Assembly (NCBI GenBank): GCA_963779805.1
Contig: CAVZZN010000007.1
Coordinates: 62,001-126,000 of the forward strand
DNA: 64,000 bases
Reading direction: 5' to 3'
DNA from: CAIWHR01 sp963779805
GTDB lineage: Bacteria; Pseudomonadota; Gammaproteobacteria; Burkholderiales; Casimicrobiaceae
A program made the translations under genes and the position numbers. Below, in pieces: positions 57,843 to 64,000 of this stretch (positions within the stretch are counted from its first letter, which is position 1; each line of letters starts with the position of its first letter). The notes below the pieces were generated by a model that was not told the origin of the DNA, searched no databases, and worked only from the letters and a program-made list of their open reading frames with translations.

Positions 57843-58845
57843 GTGAATATCCAGCAGCTGCGTTACCTGTGCGCTATCGTCGATCACGGCCTCAACGTGT
57901 CCGATGCGGCAGGGGCTCTTTACACGTCGCAACCCGGCGTGAGCAAGCAGATCCGGCAGCTCGAAGACGAGCTCGGCGTTCCGGTCTTCATCCGGCAGGG
58001 CAAGCGACTGGCGTGCCTGACCGAAGCCGGCAGTGCCGTGGTCGCCACGGCACGCCGCGCGCTGCGCGAGATCGACAACGTCAAGCGCGTCGGCGCCGAA
58101 TACCGCAGCGACGACGCGGGCACGCTCGCGATCGCCACGACGCACACGCAGGCGCGTTACGTGCTTCCTCCGGTGCTCAAGGACGTTCGCAAGCCGGTAT
58201 CCCAAGGTGAAGCTCGTGTTGCACCAGGGCAATCCCATGCAGGTAGCGGAGCAGACGGCCCGCGGAGAAGTGGACGTCGGGATCGCCACCGAAGCACTCG
58301 CGACCTTTCCCGAGCTGGCGACGCTTCCCTGTTACGAGTGGAACCGCTGTGTGCTCGTGCCCAAGGGGCATGCCCTCGCCGGGGTTCGCCCGCTTTCGTT
58401 GCAGGCGATCGCATGCTATCCGATCATCACCTACGACTTCTCGTTCACCGGTCGGTCGCAGATCAACGCGGCGTTCGATGCCGCGGGCGTCGAGCCGAAC
58501 GTGATCATGACGGCGTTGGACGCCGACGTCATCAAGACGTACGTCGAGCTCGGGATGGGCATCGGCATCGTCGCGCAGATGGCGTACGACCCGGTGCGCG
58601 ATGCCGGTCTGGAGCGCATGGACGCGGCGCACCTGTTCGAGCCCAGCATTACGCGTCTCGCGATTCGCCGTGGTGTGTTCCTGCGCGGTTACGTGTACGA
58701 CTTCATCCGCCGTTTCGCGCCCGCGCTCGATCACGCGGCGGTCGATGCGGCATTGGCAGGTCACCACAGCCTCCGCCGGTCACTTGCCTTCCGCGCGCTG
58801 AGCGGGTGGTCGCCGTCGTCGGATGAGCGTCGCGCTGCACCGTAG
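57843..58845 (+). CDS. cysB: CysB-family LysR-type transcription regulator (frame break)
   Basis: LysR-type activator of the CysB/Cbl group that controls sulfate assimilation and cysteine synthesis in response to O-acetylserine. The start is the GTG reading MNIQQLRYLCAIVDHGLNVS; the helix-turn-helix is DAAGALYTSQPGVSKQIRQL. One extra G near 58,185 shifts the frame. It continues YPKVKLVLHQGNPMQVAEQT, VDVGIATEALATFPELATLP and YDFSFTGRSQINAAFDAAGV, typical of CysB. About 334 residues joined. No sulfate genes are nearby, so the target set is inferred from the family. Confidence 0.9.
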
Positions 58846-60040
58846 CTGGTCCCTCGCCGCCCTGCTTGCGAGCCTCGCCATGCTGGGCGTCTTCTCCATC
58901 GACCTCTACCTGCCGGCGTTTCCCGAGATCGGACGCGATCTAAACGCCACGCCGCTCGCATTGCAGCAAACCCTGTCGGTGTATCTGGTGACGTATGCGT
59001 TCATGATGCTCTGGCATGGTGCGTTGTCCGACGCACTTGGCCGCCGTCCCGTCGTTCTCGCCGGCTTGGCGGTCTATGCGATTGCGAGCCTTGGCTGCGC
59101 CATCGCGGGGAACATCGAATCGCTTTGGCTCTTTCGCGCGCTGCAGGGACTGTCGGCCGGCAGCGGACTGGTCGTGGGTCGCGCGATCGTGCGCGATTGC
59201 TTTCACGGGGCGGAGGCGCAGCGCCTGATGTCGCAGATCACCCTCGTGTTCAGCCTCGCGCCTGCGCTGGCTCCGGTGATCGGCGGCGTGCTGCTCAATC
59301 TCTACGGCTGGCGACTGATCTTCTGGACGCTCTTCGGCGTGGTGCTCGCACTTCTCGCCTGGTCGGGAGCAAGACTGCACGAGACGTTGCCCCGTGCGGC
59401 CCGGCAGAGCCTCGACCCGCGCTCGCTCTGGCGCAACTACCGAGCGGTACTCGGGCGACCGGCATTCCTGCTGTTGGCGATGGTGCCGACGCTCAACTTT
59501 GCGGCCTTCTTTCTCTACATCGCGGTCGCACCGCGATTCCTGATGGATCTGCTCGGCGTCGGAACGCTGGGCTTCGCATGGTTGTTCCTCCCGATGATCG
59601 GCGGTGTCGTCATCGGGGCGCTCGTCTCGGGCCGGCTCGCGGGCAGACACACGCCGCACCAAACGATCCGCCTGGGCTACGTCATGGCATTCATCGCGGT
59701 CGCGACGAATCTCGCGGTATGCAGCATCCTTCCGGCGAGGCCGTGGTGGAACGTCGCACCCATCATGCTTTTCACTATCGGGAGCAGCATCATCATGCCT
59801 TCCGTAACGCTGCTCACGCTGGATCTGTTTCCGTCGATGCGCGGCCTCGCGTCGTCGCTGCAGGGCTTCATTCAGTTCGCGCTTGCCGCGCTCGAGTCGG
59901 CAACCATCGCGCCCCTGCTGTCGCAGTCGCTCCTTACGCTCGCCGCGGGCATGGCCGCGTTTACGGTTGCCGGCTTCGCGTCGTGGTCCGCCTATCAGCG
60001 ACTCACGAACTCACATTCCGGTCCACCCTCGAAAGGCTGA
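58823..60040 (+). CDS. Bcr/CflA-type MFS drug exporter
   Basis: Inner-membrane proton antiporter of the 12-helix DHA1 group, 405 residues. The N-terminus has the Bcr signature FSIDLYLPAFPEIGRDLNAT, then the MFS loop GALSDALGRRPVVLAGLAVY and ALQGLSAGSGLVVGRAIVRD, LAPVIGGVLLNLYGW. Substrates (bicyclomycin, sulfonamide, dipeptides or others) cannot be assigned. Its start overlaps the end of the CysB-type gene by 23 bp. Frame intact. Confidence 0.93.
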   Translation: MSVALHRSWSLAALLASLAMLGVFSIDLYLPAFPEIGRDLNATPLALQQTLSVYLVTYAFMMLWHGALSDALGRRPVVLAGLAVYAIASLGCAIAGNIESLWLFRALQGLSAGSGLVVGRAIVRDCFHGAEAQRLMSQITLVFSLAPALAPVIGGVLLNLYGWRLIFWTLFGVVLALLAWSGARLHETLPRAARQSLDPRSLWRNYRAVLGRPAFLLLAMVPTLNFAAFFLYIAVAPRFLMDLLGVGTLGFAWLFLPMIGGVVIGALVSGRLAGRHTPHQTIRLGYVMAFIAVATNLAVCSILPARPWWNVAPIMLFTIGSSIIMPSVTLLTLDLFPSMRGLASSLQGFIQFALAALESATIAPLLSQSLLTLAAGMAAFTVAGFASWSAYQRLTNSHSGPPSKG

Positions 60041-60044
60041 AGAC

Positions 60045-60509
60045 ATGCGCAAGCTGACATTGGTTCTCCTCGCCCTCGCATCGCTCGTGCTGAACGCAGT
60101 GCCAGGCCACGCGCAGACGGGCGCGAACAAGACGCTCGCCACGGTCGAACTCGCCATCGGCACCCACAAGATCACCGCGGAGGTCGCGCGCACACCGGAG
60201 CAGCGCGCGACCGGTTTGATGAACAGGTTCAGCCTGCAACCGGATCACGGCATGCTCTTCGTATTCGAGCGTCCGGAGCCGCAGGGCTTCTGGATGAAGA
60301 ACACGTACATGCCGCTTTCGATCGCGTTCATCGACAGCGATGGACGCATCCTCAACGTCGACGACATGGCCCCGCAGAGCGAGGACACTCACTGGTCAAA
60401 GGGGCCCGCACAGTACGCGCTAGAGGTGCGGAAAGGATGGTTCCGCGAGCGCAATATACAAGCCGGTGCGCGGGTGGAAGGCATCCCGGGGCGTAAGGGA
60501 AAACCTTAG
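60045..60509 (+). CDS. Secreted DUF192 family protein
   Basis: A 154-residue exported protein with a signal peptide (LVLLALASLVLNAVPGHAQT) and a DUF192 domain: ITAEVARTPEQRATGLMNRF, MLFVFERPEPQGFWMKNTYM, PLSIAFIDSDGRILNVDDMA and ALEVRKGWFRERNIQAGARV. Function unknown. It starts 4 bp after the exporter stop, so it is probably co-transcribed. Confidence 0.92.
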   Translation: MRKLTLVLLALASLVLNAVPGHAQTGANKTLATVELAIGTHKITAEVARTPEQRATGLMNRFSLQPDHGMLFVFERPEPQGFWMKNTYMPLSIAFIDSDGRILNVDDMAPQSEDTHWSKGPAQYALEVRKGWFRERNIQAGARVEGIPGRKGKP

Positions 60510-60620
60510 TACGAAATGACGGGGCTCAACGCCGACGGTGCCGATTGTCACGAATGCACAAGCGGGCTTAGCATGTTTCGACCATAACACTACAACTAGC
60601 TAACTCAGCGGAGGCTCGGC

Positions 60621-61412
60621 ATGTTGACGATCGTCAGTCCTGGCAAGCCCGAACGCGTCGACCTGTCGCTAATGGACGAGCCACTACGCAGAGTCATCGT
60701 GGCGGCGCAAGCAGGAGAACCGCTCGTCCCCATCATGACCGACGTGGTGCGGTCGTTCGGGTTCGACAGTTTCCTCTACGCGATGACCACCGTCAGCAGG
60801 CCCGATCGTGACAGCCGATCCTACTGCTGGACGAACCAGCCCAAAGAATGGGTGTTGGCGTATGAGGCGAACGCATACGTTGAAGTCGATCCTCGCGTAA
60901 CGGCGACCTTCGATCGAACATCGCCGTTCGTGTGGGATTCCGCACGAATGGGTGGAGACGCCAGGGTGCGCGCATTTCTCGCCCACGCCGCGCGCTATGG
61001 CATTCGCAGCGGAGTCGTATGTGCGTTCTGTTACCCGAACCGCGCCCGAATCGGCTTCATGTTTAACTCGTCTATCAGTCCCGTCCCACCGCAGCGATCC
61101 GCTCAAATCGCCTCGCAACTGGGCATGCTGATGATATTCAGCGCGCGGTTTCACGAGATCCTCATGGCTACACACATCGAGAAGGGGCTGCCTCCGGCCA
61201 GCAAGGGGTTGCCGCTCTCGCCACGCGAGCGCCAGTGTTTGTTCATGGCCGCGAAAGGGCTCACGAGTGCAGATATTGCTATCAAGCTTGATATCGCAGA
61301 ACGCACCGTCAATTTCCACTTCTGCAACCTGATGAGTAAGCTCGATGTGCTGAACCGGCAAGAAGCCATTGGCAAGGCGCTGTCCCTCGGTCTCATCAAC
61401 TCGCCGTACTAG
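60621..61412 (+). CDS. LuxR-family regulator with autoinducer-binding domain (LuxR solo)
   Basis: Quorum-sensing-type regulator, 263 residues. The N-terminal autoinducer-binding domain keeps the acyl-homoserine-lactone contact pattern: Trp and Tyr in PKEWVLAYEANAY, Asp-Pro in VEVDPRVT and Trp in SPFVWDSARMGG. The C-terminal LuxR helix-turn-helix is LSPRERQCLFMAAKGLTSAD, IAIKLDIAERTVNFHFCNLM. GGAGG precedes the ATG. No luxI-type synthase is in the window, so it may answer signals made elsewhere. Its codon use is visibly less GC-rich than its neighbours, suggesting later acquisition. Its stop codon TAG forms part of the CTAG at the IS junction. Confidence 0.92.
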   Translation: MLTIVSPGKPERVDLSLMDEPLRRVIVAAQAGEPLVPIMTDVVRSFGFDSFLYAMTTVSRPDRDSRSYCWTNQPKEWVLAYEANAYVEVDPRVTATFDRTSPFVWDSARMGGDARVRAFLAHAARYGIRSGVVCAFCYPNRARIGFMFNSSISPVPPQRSAQIASQLGMLMIFSARFHEILMATHIEKGLPPASKGLPLSPRERQCLFMAAKGLTSADIAIKLDIAERTVNFHFCNLMSKLDVLNRQEAIGKALSLGLINSPY

Positions 61413-61419
61413 GGCCTGT

Positions 61420-62183
61420 TCACACTATCCGCAACCCATCGGCGATGAGTGCGAAGTTGATGAAGGCCATGAACATGACATCGAGTTTCTCGAACCGCGA
61501 GAAGATGCGTCGAAAGCCTTTGAGTCGGCGAAACAGGCGCTCGATCTCATTGCGGCGCTTGTACATGGCGCGGTTGTATTCCCACGGCGTGACTCGATTC
61601 TGCTTGGGCGGTACGACCGGGATGAAGCCAAGGTCAAGCGCCAGTTGCCGCGTCTCGTCGCCTTCGTATGCGCGGTCCATTAGCAGATGCAGCGGCCAGG
61701 GCGCTTTGCCCAGACGGCGCAACAGCTTACGACCCTCGGGCGCGTCGTGGGCCTGGCCGGGCGAGAGCGCAAACGTTATGGCCGTTCGAGCATCCGCGGC
61801 AACCATATGAATCTTGGTGGTCCATCCGCCGCGCGACTTGCCGATGGCTTGGGCACCGTTTTTTTTAGAGCCCCAGTCCCGTCGGGATGCACCTTCACCG
61901 CGGTACTGTCCAAGGCCACGGCCTCGATCTTGATCCGGACGATCTGATCGTGCTGCAACTGTGCGAATACCCGATCCAGCACGCCGCTCTTCGACCAGCG
62001 ATTCATGCGCGTGTAGATGGTGTGCCAGTTGCCGAATCGCTTGGGCAGGCCGCGCCATTTGCAGCCCTGCTCGGCCACAAACAAAATCGCGTTCAATACC
62101 TGCAGGTTGGAGAGGCTCACGTTGCCACGCTGAGTCGGCAAACAGTGCTCGATCAGGCGGTACTGCGCTTCGGTGATTTCCAT
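61420..62183 (-). CDS. IS5-family transposase, two overlapping frames (orfA/orfB)
   Basis: DDE transposase. The first frame starts MEITEAQYRLIEHCLPTQRG, carries the DUF4096-type N-terminal domain (GCKWRGLPKRFGNWHTIYTR) and the first catalytic Asp in ALDSTAVKVHPDG, then would end at 61776. A -1 shift on the A8 run leads into the second frame: KKNGAQAIGKSRGGWTTKIH, second Asp in LHLLMDRAYEGDETR and the Glu in YKRRNEIERLFRRLKGFRRI, ending at 61420. The joined protein is about 254 residues with a full DDE set. The shift is the normal expression mode of this group, not damage. Confidence 0.92.
61859..61866 (-). other. Programmed -1 frameshift site of the IS transposase
   Basis: In the transposase mRNA the frame-A codons CTA AAA AAA ACG contain eight A residues, a classical A-AAA-AAA slippery heptamer. 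The two frames differ by exactly -1 across it, as required for fusion of orfA and orfB. Confidence 0.85.
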
Positions 62184-62232
62184 TCGCGCAGTATCTCACG
62201 AACATGACCTTTAGTGTTAACACGCCCTAGTC

Positions 62233-62910
62233 TCACCCGTTCCGCTCAAGCCACGCGCGCAATTCCTCGATCGAGTGCACGACGGGCACGTCGCCTGCCG
62301 CTTGCAGATCGGCAATGGAATGCGCGCCGAACGACACCGCAACCGCGCTCGCGCTGGCGTTTCGGGCAAGCTGGATGTCATGCGTGGTGTCGCCGATCAT
62401 GACTGTTTGCTCGGGCAGCGCCTGCGCTGCCTGCATGAGATGCAGAAGCATGTCGGGGTGCGGCTTGGGTTTGCCCTCGTCAGCGCAGCGCGTGCACGCG
62501 AATACTGCGCCCAGGTCGTGCTGGCGCAAGGCTCGCTCGAGTCCGCGCCGACTCTTGCCCGTTGCGATCCCCAACGCATAACCCGCCGCTCGCAGGTCAT
62601 GCAGAAGGTCCCTGGCGCCCGCGAAGAGCGGTATGGTGGCGTCGGCGCGCAGGAAGTGGTCCCGATAGGCGTTAGTGAGTTCCGGATAGCGCTCCGGCGC
62701 AAGCGCAGGCACCACCATGCGCAGTGCGTCGGCAAGGCCAAGTCCGATGACATGGCGGGCGGCGCGATCGTCGGGCACTTCCAGCCCGAGGTCCCCGCAG
62801 GCGCGCTGCAGGCACTCGGCGATCATCGTCGTGGAGTCGACGAGCGTGCCGTCCCAATCGAAGACGACGAGCCGATAACGGCGTGCGCGTTGACCGGCGC
62901 CGCTCGTCAT
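62233..62910 (-). CDS. gph: HAD-superfamily phosphatase (phosphoglycolate phosphatase-like)
   Basis: A 225-residue HAD hydrolase of the Gph/PGP group: nucleophile motif VVFDWDGTLVDSTTMIAECL, motif II LGIATGKSRRGLERAL, motif III Lys in DEGKPKPHPDMLLHLMQAA and motif IV VMIGDTTHDIQLARNA. The cap domain lies between. Substrate may be 2-phosphoglycolate or a related small phosphate. It overlaps the rluC stop by 4 bp, the conserved rluC-gph pair of betaproteobacteria. Confidence 0.9.
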   Translation of the reverse strand: MTSGAGQRARRYRLVVFDWDGTLVDSTTMIAECLQRACGDLGLEVPDDRAARHVIGLGLADALRMVVPALAPERYPELTNAYRDHFLRADATIPLFAGARDLLHDLRAAGYALGIATGKSRRGLERALRQHDLGAVFACTRCADEGKPKPHPDMLLHLMQAAQALPEQTVMIGDTTHDIQLARNASASAVAVSFGAHSIADLQAAGDVPVVHSIEELRAWLERNG

Positions 62911-63893
62911 GACGCATGCCTCGCATCATCGCGCACGCCTGCCTCCAAGCCGTCCAGGAACGCCTGAAGATCCGTCGCCAACGGAGCGTCGATGGCCATC
63001 TGCGTGCCGGTCACGGGATGCGCGAACCGGATGCTTCGGGCGTGCAGGAACATGCGTTTCAAGCCGCGGCGCGCCAGCTCCTTGTTCCAGGCGAAGTCGC
63101 CGTACTTGTCGTCGCCGGCGAGCGGGAAGCCCAGATGCGTCGAGGTGCACCCGGATCTGATGAGTGCGGCCGGTCTCCAGTTCCGCTTCCAGCAGGGCCA
63201 GGGGCGGATCGAGATCGGGCCAGACGCGCTGCCGACGGAATGATCGTCGCGGCGGCCCGCCCTTCGCGCGACACCTGCACGCGCTTCTCGCCGTCCCGAG
63301 TGGATCGCGAGCAGCGGCAGCTCGACCCGGCGGACGGCGTCGCGCCAGCGTCCGCGCACGAGCACGAGATAGCGCTTGTCCACGTGTCCGTCGCGCAGCT
63401 GGGCGTGCAGCGCCACCAGCGCCGACCGCTTCTTCGCGACCAGCAGCACGCCCGATGTTTCCCGGTCCAGGCGGTGTACCAGCTCCAGGAACCGAGCGTC
63501 CGGGCGCGTCAGCCGCAGCCGCTCGATAACGCCGAAGCTGATGCCGCTGCCGCCGTGGACGGCGATCCCGGCGGGCTTGTCCACCACGATAAGGGCATCG
63601 TCTTCGTACAGCACCGGCGGTGCGGTGAGCCCCGGCGGCGCGGCGCGGGGCGCCGCGGTCGCGCTTTCCCGCGTGCGAATCGGCGGAATCCGCAGCTCAT
63701 CGCCGACTTCGAGCCGGGTCGACGCCTCGGCCCGGCGCCGATTCACCCGGACCTCGCCACTGCGGACGATGCGGTAGATGTGGCTCTTGGGAACGCCCTT
63801 GAGCACCTTGGTGAGGTAGTTGTCGAGCCGCTGCCCCTGGCCGTCCTCACCCACGCTCACACGCGTGACGGCGTCCTTGCTTAAAGTATTCAT
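62907..63893 (-). CDS. rluC: 23S rRNA pseudouridine synthase C (three frame breaks)
   Basis: Makes pseudouridines 955, 2504 and 2580 (E. coli numbering) in 23S rRNA. An S4 domain begins GQRLDNYLTKVLKGVPKSHI; catalytic Asp is in ELVHRLDRETSGVLLVAKKR. Between about 63,290 and 63,145 three extra bases move the frame A-B-C and back to A, so the gene stays open but the middle is mistranslated. The restored text is DGEKRVQVSREGRAAATIIP, then VWPDLDPPLALLEAELETGR and THQIRVHL, then HLGFPLAGDDKYGDFAWNKE. The true product is complete. It is divergent from a promoter pointing out of the window. Confidence 0.92.
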   Translation of the reverse strand: MNTLSKDAVTRVSVGEDGQGQRLDNYLTKVLKGVPKSHIYRIVRSGEVRVNRRRAEASTRLEVGDELRIPPIRTRESATAAPRAAPPGLTAPPVLYEDDALIVVDKPAGIAVHGGSGISFGVIERLRLTRPDARFLELVHRLDRETSGVLLVAKKRSALVALHAQLRDGHVDKRYLVLVRGRWRDAVRRVELPLLAIHSGRREARAGVARRAGRRDDHSVGSASGPISIRPWPCWKRNWRPAALIRSGCTSTHLGFPLAGDDKYGDFAWNKELARRGLKRMFLHARSIRFAHPVTGTQMAIDAPLATDLQAFLDGLEAGVRDDARHAS

Positions 63894-63904
63894 TTCATTA
63901 TAAT
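63877..63904 (+). promoter_or_regulatory. Promoter pointing off the right edge, probably for rne
   Basis: TTGCTT and a perfect TATAAT are spaced by 16 bp on the plus strand, overlapping the start of rluC. In related genomes rne (ribonuclease E) lies here in divergent orientation with a long leader; only about 95 bp of the downstream region are in the window and contain no recognisable gene. Confidence 0.5.
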
Positions 63905-64000
63905 TGTGAGCAGCAAACCGCCTTGGCCCGGAATGACCGCGCGTCGTCGCGCTGGCGTCTTCCGCAATCGGGTGGCCGCGATGTTCCGCAGATCCGGAAC

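Larger units (their letters stand above)
61413..62226 (-). mobile_element. IS5-family insertion sequence (IS427-like group), apparently intact
   Basis: An 814-bp element with imperfect inverted ends: GGCCTGTTCACACTA at the left and, reversed, GGCGTGTTAACACTA at the right (13 of 15 identical). The tetranucleotide CTAG flanks both sides (61409-61412 and 62227-62230), consistent with a target-site duplication. It contains one two-part transposase gene on the minus strand. It sits exactly between the converging luxR and gph genes. Confidence 0.92.

Overview
The window reads as high-GC betaproteobacterial core chromosome (Burkholderiales/Nitrosomonadales level; I cannot resolve the genus). The evidence is gene order: lysC next to tRNA-Ser; fabF-acpP-fabG-fabD-fabH-plsX-rpmF-yceD; dnaX-ybaB-recR with the 4.5S RNA gene; serS-rarA-lolA-ftsK facing trxB; glnE-ilvE-zinc finger-waaF; scpA-scpB-rluB; and gph-rluC, whose intergenic promoter points toward a gene beyond the right edge (rne in relatives).

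Layout. 1-1,190: two unrecognised, damaged or partial genes abutting a tRNA-Ser(GCU). 1.5-9.5 kb: aspartate kinase and the fatty-acid/phospholipid operon on the minus strand, ending with L32 and YceD. 9.5-11.5 kb: Maf pyrophosphatase, a tetrapyrrole-methylase-type methyltransferase, a 3-copy tandem repeat and a CBS-domain protein. 11.5-15.3 kb: a TRAP transporter (dctP, a TM2-fused dctQ, dctM) with an intercistronic hairpin. 15.5-18.4 kb: recR, ybaB, dnaX and the SRP RNA. 18.5-22.1 kb: a lytic transglycosylase lipoprotein, a secreted creatininase-family protein and a secreted beta-propeller. 22.2-30.1 kb: serS, rarA, lolA, a small secreted protein, ftsK, trxB and an Smr protein. 30.2-42.3 kb: nitrilase-family amidase, YhdP, glnE, ilvE, a zinc-finger protein, waaF, a SnoaL-like protein and tldD. 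42.4-47.3 kb: branched-chain/amide-type ABC transporter (livF, a fused livM-livG, livH, binding protein). 47.5-49.9 kb: mscL, glnB and a degenerate NadE homologue. 49.9-58.8 kb: acyltransferase-like protein, enoyl-CoA hydratase, rluB-scpB-scpA-trpS, a site-2 protease, a YciO/TsaC protein and a CysB-type regulator. 58.8-63.9 kb: Bcr-type exporter, DUF192 protein, LuxR solo, an intact IS5-family element, gph and rluC.

Quality. About 25 single-base frame breaks fall in 19 genes, including essential ones (fabD, fabF, dnaX, scpA). Wherever I resolved the junction in a known family, the break is one extra base, so I read these as assembly/base-calling errors and annotate the genes as joined CDSs, not pseudogenes.

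No CRISPR array, toxin-antitoxin pair, restriction system, phage module or biosynthetic cluster was seen. The observations most worth following are a NadE-like protein beside glnB that has lost the catalytic residues of both domains yet keeps an open frame, and a family of ~34-bp intergenic palindromes with a compensatory base change between copies.
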